Assembly: GCA_958296005.1 (NCBI GenBank) | Contig: CATQHQ010000002.1 | Span: 986,501-1,050,500 of the forward strand | Direction of reading: 5' to 3' | Length of the DNA: 64,000 nt | Source: Longimicrobiales bacterium | GTDB lineage: Bacteria > Gemmatimonadota > Gemmatimonadetes > Longimicrobiales > Gaopeijiaceae | Shown here: positions 15,472 to 23,897 of the stretch, in pieces | Layout of the letters: the number at the start of each line of letters is the position of its first letter | Position numbering within the stretch: position 1 is the stretch's first letter | Made by a program: the position numbers and the translations under genes | Notes under the pieces: model-generated | Databases searched by the model: none | The model's input: only the letters and a program-made list of their open reading frames with translations | What the model was told of the DNA's origin: nothing

Positions 15472-16784
15472 TCCGGCAGGACTCGGGTCGCCACCCAGTA
15501 GATCGCGAAGTGGACCGGCAGCGCGAACGCCGCCCACTCCCGGTTGTCCTGCCACAGCCCCGGGGCGAACGACAGCAGCAGGTCTCCAAGCGCCAGCAGC
15601 ATCGCCGCCATGGCCAGCCCTCGCGTCCAGGGGCCCGTCTCCCATCTCCACGACGCCCTCGGAAGCAGAAACGCCAGCCCCAGCGAGAGCGGACTGAAGA
15701 CAAGGATGTTCCGGTTCCAGTACAGGAACTCGTGGTCGGTCCAGTGCATGAACACGAGCAGCAGAGAGACGAGGGAACAGACTGCGCACCACGCGAGGCA
15801 AGCGGTGCCCAGGGCGATCCGCCCGGACGCGCTCCTGCCGACGGCCCAGTGTCCCGCCATCGCCACGACGATCGCTCCGACCACGCCGAACAGCGGGAAG
15901 AGCACGTTGAAGGGCGGGGGAGCGTCCAGCTCGGCGTCCCGAGTCGACTCGACCCACAGCTCCTGCGAGCGCACCAGCGGCCCCCGGGTCCCGTCGGCCC
16001 GAACGATCGTCGTCTCCGCCAGCGCGTCCCGCAGCTCCATCGGCACCCACATCTCTTCCCATGGGCTCGTCGCCTCGTCGCCCCGAGGACCCACGAGCAG
16101 CTGCAGCCCCAGATACCCGACGGCGCTGGAGGCGGTCAGCCGCCGCGTGTGGTCTCGCCACGTAGCGCGGGAAGGCGCGCTCTCCGTGGAAGCCCGAAGC
16201 TGTCCGTCCAGGACCGCGTCCAGGGCGTCGCGGAGCTTGGTGGAGCAGTTGTTCAGGTAGTAGTGGTAGCGGTACTCCCGGTTCGCCGGCAGCGTTGCCG
16301 TGAGGAGCGTCTGGAGCAGCTCCGCCTTCTGCGCCGGGTCCAGCGCCAGCTCCTGGGCCCAGACTGCCCGGTTGGCGGCCCGAGCCCCGGCGAGGGTCGC
16401 GTCCAGCGGCCGAGCGGCGACCCAGTAGATCATCCGGCCCTGAACGAACCGCCGGGCGTAGCCGGGCGCGCCGAAGTCGAAGATCCCGTAGTTGAACGCG
16501 GCCTCGTAGCCGGTGGTGGAGTCCCGCACCAACAGCGCGTTGTGGCCGAAAAGCTCCCAGAGCTCGTCCCCGGGACCGACGGTAAGGAGGTGGACGGAGA
16601 GGGAAGCGCCGGGAACGGTGGCGGTCGCCGTGTCGGCGTCGCCGGCGAGGACGCTATCCTGCGCTGTGGCCGGGTCGAGAACGGAGGCACCGAGCTCCAG
16701 GCCCAGACCGAGGGTCAGCACCGGCGCAACAAGCGCCCGTCCTACCGTCAGCCAACCGATTCCGCGACGTTTCGGCAACACCAA
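15408..16784 (-). CDS. DUF4105 membrane protein, possible lipoprotein N-acyltransferase (Lnb-like)
   Basis: A 458-aa protein with an N-terminal signal/anchor, a periplasmic domain of about residues 60-290, and five or six C-terminal helices (300-450). The periplasmic domain has LLTVGPGDELWELFGHNALLV (His81), FNYGIFDFG and YYLNNCSTKLRD (Cys180), the conserved His and Cys of DUF4105. I recall members of this family being reported as the lipoprotein N-acyltransferase Lnb in Bacteroides; if so, this would acylate lipoprotein N-termini. No lnt-like gene is in the window. Its 3' end overlaps rdgB; the 5' end lies 9 bases from the opposite-strand tRNA-Pro. Confidence 0.75.
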   Translation of the reverse strand: MVLPKRRGIGWLTVGRALVAPVLTLGLGLELGASVLDPATAQDSVLAGDADTATATVPGASLSVHLLTVGPGDELWELFGHNALLVRDSTTGYEAAFNYGIFDFGAPGYARRFVQGRMIYWVAARPLDATLAGARAANRAVWAQELALDPAQKAELLQTLLTATLPANREYRYHYYLNNCSTKLRDALDAVLDGQLRASTESAPSRATWRDHTRRLTASSAVGYLGLQLLVGPRGDEATSPWEEMWVPMELRDALAETTIVRADGTRGPLVRSQELWVESTRDAELDAPPPFNVLFPLFGVVGAIVVAMAGHWAVGRSASGRIALGTACLAWCAVCSLVSLLLVFMHWTDHEFLYWNRNILVFSPLSLGLAFLLPRASWRWETGPWTRGLAMAAMLLALGDLLLSFAPGLWQDNREWAAFALPVHFAIYWVATRVLPDQGRLSFSNLRAEGKRGLRAK

Positions 16785-16792
16785 GCCAGCGG

Positions 16793-16866
16793 CGGGGCGT
16801 GGCGCAGCTCGGTAGCGCGCCTGCTTTGGGAGCAGGAGGTCCCCGGTTCGAATCCGGGCGCCCCGA
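16793..16866 (+). tRNA. tRNA-Pro (anticodon UGG), CCA not encoded
   Basis: A 74-nt cloverleaf. The acceptor CGGGGCG pairs with CGCCCCG, with discriminator A. The anticodon stem CCTGC/GCAGG surrounds loop TTTGGGA with anticodon TGG at 16827-16829, and the T arm is CCCGG-TTCGAAT-CCGGG. The 3' CCA is absent and must be added, unlike tRNA-Sec in the same window. It lies between two minus-strand genes and is the only plus-strand gene there; TTTT 18 bases downstream may help termination. Confidence 0.95.
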
Positions 16867-16885
16867 CTGTCGCCGGACCAGCCTT

Positions 16886-17611
16886 TTAGGGCGAGAGGTT
16901 CATGCCGAACACTAGGAACGACCGTTCCGAGTCCGGGTTGACGATGTAGGCCACGTTGACCGGCAGCGAGAAGGACTCGGTGATCTCGATCGGCTTGGCC
17001 ACTGTGATCCCCACGTTGACCAACGCTGCTCCATCGGTCACGTAGAACCCGCTCGCGCCGCCTACCATGCCGGCGTGGATCCGAACTTCCACGCTCTCCA
17101 CCTCAAACGGCACGCCCGCTTCGACGTAGAGCGACCGCTCCCGGCCTACGTCCTCGTTCTCCGTGTCGGGCGCGAACGCCAAGCCGGCCAGAATATCCAC
17201 CCTGCCCGAGTACGAGACGTAGGGCTCGAAGGTGTGGGCCCGCCGGTTCAGGAACCCGTATCCTTCCGGCCAGCCGGGGTCGGGCGACGGGAAGTAGTAG
17301 TCGTTGAACCCGACGGTCAGGTTGCCGAAGCTGTAGGAGACGGAAAGGTCGCTCTCGTTGGAACCGGCGCCGTCGGCGCTCACCGACCACGACCCCCATG
17401 CTCCGATCTGGAACCCGCCGTGGGAGAAAGAGAGAGACGGCTGGATCGACATGGACTCCCCGAAGTCGAGGCCCCGCCAGACGTAGCGACTCACGATGTC
17501 GGCGCCGATCCCAAACGACTGGCCGTGGACTGGCACGGCAACCATTGCCGAGGCGCCGAGAGCGCATGCGAGGACTTGGAAGCGAACGCCGAGGAGAAGT
17601 CTCCTGGTCAT
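16886..17611 (-). CDS. TorF-like putative outer-membrane porin
   Basis: A 241-aa outer-membrane beta-barrel candidate. A signal peptide (residues 1-30) ends VPVHGQS. The mature start SFGIGADIVSRYVWRGLDFGE is the 'VSxYxWRG' opening typical of TorF-family putative porins. Alternating aromatic/polar strands follow, with SIQPSLSFSHGGFQIGAWGSW and FNDYYFPS; the C-terminal residues LVFGMNLSP end on a hydrophobic strand. Its substrate is unknown. It reads away from tRNA-Pro on the other strand and lies about 75 bases upstream of the convergently unrelated transglutaminase stop. Confidence 0.72.
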   Translation of the reverse strand: MTRRLLLGVRFQVLACALGASAMVAVPVHGQSFGIGADIVSRYVWRGLDFGESMSIQPSLSFSHGGFQIGAWGSWSVSADGAGSNESDLSVSYSFGNLTVGFNDYYFPSPDPGWPEGYGFLNRRAHTFEPYVSYSGRVDILAGLAFAPDTENEDVGRERSLYVEAGVPFEVESVEVRIHAGMVGGASGFYVTDGAALVNVGITVAKPIEITESFSLPVNVAYIVNPDSERSFLVFGMNLSP

Positions 17612-17687
17612 AGCATATCTCCTGTTGCTTGAGGACCGGTGGGAGGAGCTTGCGAAGTGGAGCCGGAAACTGGTGAACGTGCTTTAG

Positions 17688-18599
17688 TTACCGATCAGCG
17701 TGCGCGAACGCAAGCCCGGCCTCCGCGTCCGGGATGCGCCGGGACACGGCAACCCTGGTGTCGAGGGCCGACGCGGCGGAGCCCTGGTAGACGCCTCGGG
17801 TCGGAGGGACGTCGGCGTAGTCCCTGCCGACCGCCACCCGCACGTGGCGCGCGTCCACGTCGGCGTCGTTGGTTGGATCGAATCCGGTCCACCCCGCCTC
17901 CGGGAACCAGCACTCGACCCATGCGTGACTCTGACCGGTGACGGCGTCGCCGTCGGCGGGACCCAGGTAGCCCGAGACGTAGCGGCACGGAATCCCCCAT
18001 CTCCGGAGGATCGAGGCCATGACGTGCGCGTAGTCCTGGCACACCCCTTGCCCCGTTTCCAGGATCCGCTCGATCGGCGAGTCCACGGTGGTGGAGCCGG
18101 GGGTATAGCGGAACGTGCCGTGAAGCTTGGCCCGCAACGCCCGCACCGTGGCCACCGGATCGTCCCCGGGCTCGAGGCCGTGGGTCGAGACGAAGTCGCC
18201 CAGCACCGGGTTGTCGGGCCGGACGAAGCGGCTCGCATGGGTCATCGGCCAGAACTCGGGGGCGGTCGCCGCCCGCCGCAGCGCTGTCCATGCGCCGGTG
18301 CCGAGGCGGTCCGGGACGGTGGTCGCGGCGGCGACCTCGACTGCGGACCGGGCATGAATCGCGAAGCGGTCGTGGTGGGCGGGCCGGTCCAGAAAGTGCC
18401 CTCGGTTGCCGAAGGCGTCGGTGAAGTCGAATAGCGTGCCGCCCGGGTCCGTGTGAACCGAGAACTCGCGGACGACCTGCCTCCTGTCTTGGATCGGGCG
18501 CAGGTAGAGGGTCATCGCCGAGAGGTGCACGGGCCGCTCGTATCGGAAGACCATGCGGTGCTCGATGGCGTAGACGACCGCGGGGTCGGAGGAGGTCAC
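17688..18599 (-). CDS. transglutaminase-like cysteine protease domain protein
   Basis: A 303-aa protein starting at GTG 18599. An N-terminal beta domain (AIEHRMVFRYERPVHLSAMTLYLRP) precedes a transglutaminase core with the catalytic triad blocks ETGQGVCQDYAHVM (Cys), SHAWVECWF (His) and FDPTND (Asp). It is the last gene of an ATP-grasp/alpha-E/transglutaminase trio known from many bacteria, including mycobacteria. The enzymes are proposed to form or process a peptide whose identity is not established. The start overlaps the alpha-E gene stop by 4 bases. Confidence 0.88.
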   Translation of the reverse strand: MTSSDPAVVYAIEHRMVFRYERPVHLSAMTLYLRPIQDRRQVVREFSVHTDPGGTLFDFTDAFGNRGHFLDRPAHHDRFAIHARSAVEVAAATTVPDRLGTGAWTALRRAATAPEFWPMTHASRFVRPDNPVLGDFVSTHGLEPGDDPVATVRALRAKLHGTFRYTPGSTTVDSPIERILETGQGVCQDYAHVMASILRRWGIPCRYVSGYLGPADGDAVTGQSHAWVECWFPEAGWTGFDPTNDADVDARHVRVAVGRDYADVPPTRGVYQGSAASALDTRVAVSRRIPDAEAGLAFAHADR

Positions 18600-19570
18600 G
18601 GCGCTCCTCCCAACACCGAGTAGTCCACGTAGGTCCCCATGATCAGGTCGTGAAGAGCGGTGCCGTCCCGCTCCACGGCTGCGAAGAAGTTGCTGCCTCC
18701 GGGCTCGCCCGCTTGGGCCGGCTCCTCGATCTCGACGGCCGCCGCCAGCCGCAGAACCGCTCGATGGGGAGGCGCCAGCGGATAGCGCGCTCCCTTGGGG
18801 TCGACCGCGGCCAGCCGGTCGCCGATCCGCTGGACGCAGAAGCGCAGGGAGCGGGGGACCTCCGGGTTGCGGATCAGAAGGTCCAGGACTCTCTCCCGGC
18901 GCACCGCCATCGAGTGAGCCCGGCAGTAAAGCTCGTAGGCGCCGCAGAGGCGCAGCAGGTCGGACCATGCCATCGCCGGCCCCGCCGCCCCGCGCCGTCC
19001 GTATTCGTTCCAGGTGTCCAGCAGGATCGCGTGCTGGCTCAGGCGCTCCACGAAGCGGCCCAGCTCCAAGAACCGCCAAGCGTCGTCCCGGGGCATCCGG
19101 TCGTCCACTACGCCGGCCAGGAGGCGCATCCGGTCGATGACCTCGGCGACGACGCTGGCGGGCCCCACCGCCCAAGACTCCGCGAAATCGTTCTCCTGCA
19201 GCCACAGGAAGCCTTGGTTGAGGCACGTCCACACCCTCAGCGGCAGCTGAGGCCGAACCTGCCGAGCGCACTCCCGCGCCGACGTCCAGCAAGACAAGAC
19301 CGAGTCCTGGTTCGCCTTCGCCTCGACTAGGCCGCCGGCCAGCGTGTAGGCGTCGGCCACGAGGAAGACCTCGGCTTCGTCGGCGTCCTCCGACATGTCG
19401 GGCGCCGGCTGGCGCAGGGCGCGATAGACCGCGCTCCACCCCAACGCGAGCTCGTCGGCCGGCGAATCCACCAAGCGCGACAGCTGGTGCTCCAGAAGTC
19501 GGGCCGTGTGCTCGGTGCGCTCCAAGTAGCGCCCCATCCAGTAGAACTCTCCGGCGACTCTCGCCAGCAT
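18596..19570 (-). CDS. alpha-E domain protein
   Basis: A 324-aa all-helical protein of the alpha-E family, recognised from the N-terminus MLARVAGEFYWMGRYLERTE and its periodic arginine-rich helices (for example AHSMAVRRERVLDLLIRNPEVPRSLRF). Members occur between an ATP-grasp and a transglutaminase gene, exactly as here, and are thought to be a partner or scaffold of the ATP-grasp ligase. No catalytic motif is visible. It is 22 bases downstream of the ATP-grasp gene and overlaps the transglutaminase gene. Confidence 0.88.
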   Translation of the reverse strand: MLARVAGEFYWMGRYLERTEHTARLLEHQLSRLVDSPADELALGWSAVYRALRQPAPDMSEDADEAEVFLVADAYTLAGGLVEAKANQDSVLSCWTSARECARQVRPQLPLRVWTCLNQGFLWLQENDFAESWAVGPASVVAEVIDRMRLLAGVVDDRMPRDDAWRFLELGRFVERLSQHAILLDTWNEYGRRGAAGPAMAWSDLLRLCGAYELYCRAHSMAVRRERVLDLLIRNPEVPRSLRFCVQRIGDRLAAVDPKGARYPLAPPHRAVLRLAAAVEIEEPAQAGEPGGSNFFAAVERDGTALHDLIMGTYVDYSVLGGAP

Positions 19571-19592
19571 CGACGTTCCCTCCGTGCTCCAG

Positions 19593-21077
19593 TCAGGCCC
19601 TCAAGACCCAGAGGTCCTTGCAACCGCCCCCCTGGCTCGAGTTCACGACCAAGCTCCCTTGGCGCAACGCCACCCTGCACAATCCGCCGGGCAGGACGTG
19701 TTGTTCGTCGCGACCCTGGAGGACGAAGGGCCGCAGGTCCACGTGGCGCGGCTCCAGCCGGCCGTCCACGAAGCACCCGGCCCGGGAGAGCGCCAGCACC
19801 GGCTGGGAGATGTAGTTTGCCGGGTTCGCCCGGATCCGGTCAGCGAACTCCGCGCGCTCGCTGGCCGAGGCGTGAGGACCGATCAGCATGCCGTAGCCAC
19901 CGGAGCCGCCCACTTCCTTCACCACCACTTCGTGAAGGTGGTCCAGCGTGTACGACAACCCCTCCGGCTCCCGGCACAGCCGCGTGTCCACGTTGGCCAG
20001 GATCGGCTCTTCGTCCAGGAACCAGCGGATGATCCGGGGCACGTAGGCGTACAGGCTCTTGTCGTCGGCCACGCCCGTCCCCGGCGCGTTGGCCAGGACC
20101 AGGTTGCCCGCTCGGTAGACTTGAAAGATCCCCGCCGCGCCCAGCACCGAGTCGCTGCGGAAGGAGACCGGGTCCAGGTAGTCGTCGTCCACGCGCCGGT
20201 AGAGGACGTCGATGCGGCGCAGGCCGGCGGCGGTGCGGGCGTAGAGCACGGCGTCGCGCACCACCAGGTCGCGACCCTCCACCAGTTCCACCCCCATCTC
20301 GCCGGCCAGGAAGGCGTGCTCGTAGTACGCCGAGTTGTACCGGCCGGGCGTGAGCAGAGCGACCCGCGGCTCGCCGCTGCCCAGCCCCAGCGAAGCGAGG
20401 GTGGCGTACAGGCGACGGGCGTAGCCGGACACTTCGCGCACCCCGTGTTCGCGGTACAGAGCGGGGAACGCCCCCTTCATCGCGGCTCGGCACGCCAGCA
20501 TGTACGACACTCCCGACGGCACCCGCAGGTTGTCCTCCAGCACTGCGAACCCCTCGTGGGTGCGCACGATGTCGGTTCCGCACACCGCCACGTAGACGTC
20601 GTGGGGGACCTTGAGCCCCCGCATCTCCATGCGGTATTGGGGGCATCCGAACACCAAGTCGGGCGGCACCACGCCGGCCCGGATGCACCGTGCCTCGTGG
20701 TACACGTCCCTGATGAAGAGGTTGAGGGCGTGCAAGCGCTGCCTGAGCCCGCGTTCGATGTGCTCCCACTCGGCGGCGCCGATCAGCCGCGGCACGCAGT
20801 CGATCGGAATGATCTGCTCCGTGACCTCCCGCTTGCCCAGGACCGTGAAGGTGATCCCTTCGTGGAGGAAACGCCGGGCGACGCCCGCCTGCAACTTGGT
20901 CAGCTCCTCCGGCGGAGTCGCCCCCAGCGCCGCGTTGAGCCGGCGTGACGCCTGCCGCGGCTCCCCGTCCTCCTCGAAGATCTCGTCGTAGAACGCAGGG
21001 TCCAGCTCATAGTCCCGAAAGGCCCCGGACCCCGCCTTCTGGCACGCGGGACCCGGGGCCGCTCGATCCGCCCCCAT
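19593..21077 (-). CDS. circularly permuted ATP-grasp protein (DUF404/407 type)
   Basis: A 494-aa predicted carboxylate-amine ligase. The sequence shows FYDEIFEEDGEPR (residues 29-41), KREVTEQIIPIDCVPR, VFGCPQYRMEMRGL and the block EDNLRVPSGVSYML (about 205-218), all characteristic of the 'circularly permuted ATP-grasp type 2' family. PGRYNSAYYEHAFLAGEMGV and VVKEVGGSGGYGML follow. It heads the three-gene operon with alpha-E and transglutaminase proteins, which suggests a peptide-ligating role; the product is unknown. A Rut-like or secretion signal is absent, so it is cytoplasmic. Confidence 0.88.
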   Translation of the reverse strand: MGADRAAPGPACQKAGSGAFRDYELDPAFYDEIFEEDGEPRQASRRLNAALGATPPEELTKLQAGVARRFLHEGITFTVLGKREVTEQIIPIDCVPRLIGAAEWEHIERGLRQRLHALNLFIRDVYHEARCIRAGVVPPDLVFGCPQYRMEMRGLKVPHDVYVAVCGTDIVRTHEGFAVLEDNLRVPSGVSYMLACRAAMKGAFPALYREHGVREVSGYARRLYATLASLGLGSGEPRVALLTPGRYNSAYYEHAFLAGEMGVELVEGRDLVVRDAVLYARTAAGLRRIDVLYRRVDDDYLDPVSFRSDSVLGAAGIFQVYRAGNLVLANAPGTGVADDKSLYAYVPRIIRWFLDEEPILANVDTRLCREPEGLSYTLDHLHEVVVKEVGGSGGYGMLIGPHASASERAEFADRIRANPANYISQPVLALSRAGCFVDGRLEPRHVDLRPFVLQGRDEQHVLPGGLCRVALRQGSLVVNSSQGGGCKDLWVLRA

Positions 21078-21104
21078 GCTGCAGCTCCGTCCTGTGGCCG
21101 GGGT

Positions 21105-22532
21105 CTAGGGACCGACGCCCGTCTGGTGGGTCTCCCGGTAGTCCGGCGTGTCGTCCGGGTCCACCATCAGGACGAACTCCGGGTAGGCGTCGATCTTCAG
21201 CTCCACAGCGTCCTGCCCCAGCTCCTCCACCTGTCGGCTCACGCGCACGCCGATCGTCTTGTCCAGCAGCGTCCACACGATCCAGGACGCAGAGAAGACG
21301 AAGACACCGACCGACAGCACACCGATCAACTGGACGCCGACGTTTCCGCCGCCGAAGATACCGACCGCCACTGTTCCCCAAACGCCCGCGAAGAGGTGGG
21401 CGGGAACGGCGCCAACCACGTCGTCGAGCCGCAAGGACTCCAGCAGCCTGATTCCCGCTGTGCAGACTACGGCCCCGATCGCGCCCACGAAGATCGCCTC
21501 GCCGCTTCCGATCACGTCGGGTCCCGCCGTGATCGACACCAAGCCTGCGATGGCGCCGTTCAGGCCGGCGAAGAGGTCGAGTCGCCCCAGAATCGGGCGA
21601 GACACGACCAGCGCGGTCAAGACGCCTGCCGCTGCCGCCAAGTTCGTGTCCACGATGACGTTGCTCATGGTGACGGCGCTCGCCGCGTCGCCCAGGGCCA
21701 GCACGGAGCCTCCGTTGAAGGCGAACCAGCCCATCCAGAGGATGAACACGCCCAACGTGACCGAGGGGATGTTGGAGGGCGGGGTGGGCTTGATCGTGCC
21801 GTCGATTCGGAACTTCCCCCAACGAGGCCCGACCACGAGGATGCCGGCCAGCGCAGCCCAGCCTCCCGTGGAGTGGACGATCGTGGAGCCGGCGAAGTCG
21901 ACGAACCCCCTTTCGGCGAGCCAGCCGGCGCCCCATGTCCAGGCGCCCACGACGGGGTAGATCAGCGTGGTCAGGATCGCGATGAAGGCGAAGAAGCTCC
22001 ATATCTTCACCCGTTCGGCCAGCGCTCCGGACACGATCGACGCCGTGGTGGCCACGAAGACCATCTGGAAGAACCAGTCCGACATGACCGAGTAGCCGTT
22101 GTCCAGCACCTCCGCCGTCGCCGTCGCGTCTCCGGCGAGCAGCGCGGCCTCGGCTTCGGACGGCCCGTAGAGGAACTCGAAGGATCCGATCCACCCCCCT
22201 GGTTCGCCGCCGTACATCAGGTTGTAGCCCAGCGCGTAGTACGCCAGCCCAGCGACGGAGTAGAGGCCGATGTTCTTGAGGCAGATCACCGAGGCGTTCT
22301 TGGAGCGTACAGAGCCCGACTCCAGCATCGTGAAGCCTGCACACATCCACATGACCAACGCTCCCCAGATCAGGAAGGAGAACGTGTTGAGGACGAACTG
22401 GGTCTCCGTGGTCTGGGCGATTGCGACCACGGGAGCCAGCAGAAGCCCCAGCCCCCCCAACGCGGCTCCAGCGATGGTGGCGCGTCGGGCAAACTTGCCG
22501 CGACCGAGGTTCTCTGCTCCGATTCCTTGCAT
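21105..22532 (-). CDS. amtB: ammonium transporter Amt
   Basis: Inner-membrane ammonium channel, 475 aa. A cleaved N-terminal signal (residues 14-39, ending AIAQ) is followed by eleven helices. The twin-histidine pore is visible as DFAGSTIVHSTGGWAAL and AVPAHLFAGVWGTV; the gate and binding residues lie in VMWMCAGFTMLESG and SDWFFQMVF. No PII gene (glnB/glnK) adjoins it, which is unusual for amtB. A ribosome-binding site AGGAG lies nine bases before the ATG, with an adjacent hairpin described separately. The C-terminal tail is long and acidic (about 50 residues). Confidence 0.93.
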   Translation of the reverse strand: MQGIGAENLGRGKFARRATIAGAALGGLGLLLAPVVAIAQTTETQFVLNTFSFLIWGALVMWMCAGFTMLESGSVRSKNASVICLKNIGLYSVAGLAYYALGYNLMYGGEPGGWIGSFEFLYGPSEAEAALLAGDATATAEVLDNGYSVMSDWFFQMVFVATTASIVSGALAERVKIWSFFAFIAILTTLIYPVVGAWTWGAGWLAERGFVDFAGSTIVHSTGGWAALAGILVVGPRWGKFRIDGTIKPTPPSNIPSVTLGVFILWMGWFAFNGGSVLALGDAASAVTMSNVIVDTNLAAAAGVLTALVVSRPILGRLDLFAGLNGAIAGLVSITAGPDVIGSGEAIFVGAIGAVVCTAGIRLLESLRLDDVVGAVPAHLFAGVWGTVAVGIFGGGNVGVQLIGVLSVGVFVFSASWIVWTLLDKTIGVRVSRQVEELGQDAVELKIDAYPEFVLMVDPDDTPDYRETHQTGVGP

Positions 22533-22542
22533 GTGCTGTGTC

Positions 22543-22574
22543 TCCTGGTGCTGTCTCCGCTGTCGAGGAGACAG
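22543..22574 (-). promoter_or_regulatory. amtB 5' leader hairpin that can alternatively cover the ribosome-binding site
   Basis: In the amtB mRNA, CUGUCUCC (complement of 22567-22574) can pair perfectly with GGAGACAG (22551-22558) across an 8-nt loop. The ribosome-binding region AGGAGACAC (complement of 22538-22546) repeats the same GGAGACA core. The first arm could therefore pair with either copy, leaving the ribosome-binding site free or blocked. The repeat and pairing are directly visible; a regulatory role is inferred. Confidence 0.4.
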
Positions 22575-22615
22575 GTTGCGGGTGGTGTCGATGCGAAAGG
22601 AGAAGGGACGAAATC

Positions 22616-22643
22616 ATGATACGGCCTCACGCCGTAGCCGCAA
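22616..22643 (-). promoter_or_regulatory. possible sigma70-type promoter for amtB
   Basis: On the minus strand TTGCGG (22638-22643) is followed after 16 bases by TATCAT (22616-22621). The -10 matches TATAAT at five of six positions; the -35 matches TTGACA at three. It lies about 85 bases upstream of the amtB ATG and would place the leader hairpin inside the transcript. Confidence 0.38.
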
Positions 22644-22732
22644 GCGGCAGGGGGCTCGCCCGGACGGGGCAGGGCGATTAGGTTAGTTTACCCACCCCCT
22701 CCGACCCAGCCCTCCATAAGGACGATCCCGTC

Positions 22733-23800
22733 ATGACGCACCGTGCCTTCAGACAAGCGGCTTGGACCCTGGGAGTTCTGATCCCGGTCGCGGGCGCGGC
22801 AGTGCCCTCCAGCGCCCAGACCTTCAGCGCGCGCAACGGATCCAGCGTCACTCTGGGTGCCCGCGTCCAAGCCCAGTACGAGGTTCCCGGCCCGAGCAGC
22901 GCGCCCTCCACCTTCTTCATCCGTCGGGCCTGGATCACGATCGACGGCTCTCTGAACGATCTCGTCGGCGGGCGCCTCCAGTTCGACGCCCAGGGATCCA
23001 CCACCCTGGAAGCCTACTTGGCCCTGACGCCCTCCGAGTCCTTCCAGCTCCAGCTCGGCCAGTTCAAGCGGGCCGTCTCCTACTTCTGGCTGGCCGCCAA
23101 CTCCGATCTGCCGCTCATCGAGCGGGACGGTCGGGTCACCGGGATCAACGAATGCCCCGGCGTGGGCGGCGTGTGCTCCTTCGGCAAGTTCACCTTCGGT
23201 TTGGGGTTGGACGGGTACGAACCGGGGATCCTGGCCACCGGGCGGTTCGCGAACCGACGCTTGGGCTACCGCGTCACCCTGACCAACGGCGAGGGCATCA
23301 GCAAGAAGGACGTGAACGGAGGCAAGTCCGCGTCGGGACGCCTCTCCTACTTCTTTGGCGACAACGGCCGGATCTCCGCTTACGCGGCTATGGACGAGAC
23401 CCTGGGCTCGAACGAGCAGACCCTGCGGGTTCCGGCGTACGGCATGGAGATGGAGTTGGGCACGTGGCGCAACGGCCCCCACTTCCTGGTCAACGGAACG
23501 ACCGGCCGGAACTGGAAGGTCAACGACGACGCCGGCTTCTCGGCGTTCCAAGTGATGGGCCTCTGGTACGTGCCGCTGGCCGAGGAGCGGGCCTTCGAGG
23601 CGATAGAGCCCCTCTTTCGGCTGAGCTGGGCCGGAACCGAGGACAACGAAGGGATGAACGTGAGCGGCCTCGTGGTCACGCCCGGAGTCATGCTCTACGC
23701 GGCGGGCAGGAACGGAATCTCGGCGAACCTGGACTTCTACAGGACGATTGAAGACCAGACCGAGTGGTCCTTCAAGATCCAGGCGTTCACCTTCTTCTAG
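22733..23800 (+). CDS. phosphate-selective porin O/P family protein
   Basis: A 355-aa outer-membrane beta-barrel. The signal peptide covers residues 1-29 (ending PSSAQ). Mature sequence opens with VTLGARVQAQYE, then FFIRRAWITIDGSLNDLVGGRLQFD and FQLQLGQFKRAVSYFWL, the strand pattern of the OprO/OprP family, and it ends WSFKIQAFTFF with a C-terminal phenylalanine, as expected for BAM-recognised barrels. It is probably an anion or small-solute channel, though phosphate selectivity cannot be claimed. It is divergent from amtB with a 200-base spacer, and no phosphate genes are nearby. Confidence 0.82.
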   Translation: MTHRAFRQAAWTLGVLIPVAGAAVPSSAQTFSARNGSSVTLGARVQAQYEVPGPSSAPSTFFIRRAWITIDGSLNDLVGGRLQFDAQGSTTLEAYLALTPSESFQLQLGQFKRAVSYFWLAANSDLPLIERDGRVTGINECPGVGGVCSFGKFTFGLGLDGYEPGILATGRFANRRLGYRVTLTNGEGISKKDVNGGKSASGRLSYFFGDNGRISAYAAMDETLGSNEQTLRVPAYGMEMELGTWRNGPHFLVNGTTGRNWKVNDDAGFSAFQVMGLWYVPLAEERAFEAIEPLFRLSWAGTEDNEGMNVSGLVVTPGVMLYAAGRNGISANLDFYRTIEDQTEWSFKIQAFTFF

Positions 23801-23826
23801 GGCATCCGCGGCCTTCCAAGGCCAGC

Positions 23827-23851
23827 AGCGGGCCCCCTCGACGGGACCGCT
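23827..23851. terminator. possible bidirectional terminator hairpin
   Basis: AGCGG...CCGCT with an inner GCCC/GGG extension forms a stable GC hairpin in the space between the convergent porin and STAS genes. A short palindrome GGCCTTCCAAGGCC (23810-23823) lies just before it. No T-run follows on either strand, so classical intrinsic termination is uncertain. Confidence 0.3.
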
Positions 23852-23897
23852 GAGGGAGGCGGGGTCGCCCGTCGCCCGCGCTCTCCCAAGAAGCCGG

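Noticed and set aside
23827-23851. A strong intrinsic terminator after the porin gene
   Set aside because: The hairpin is real but lacks a T-run, so it is listed only as a weak candidate.
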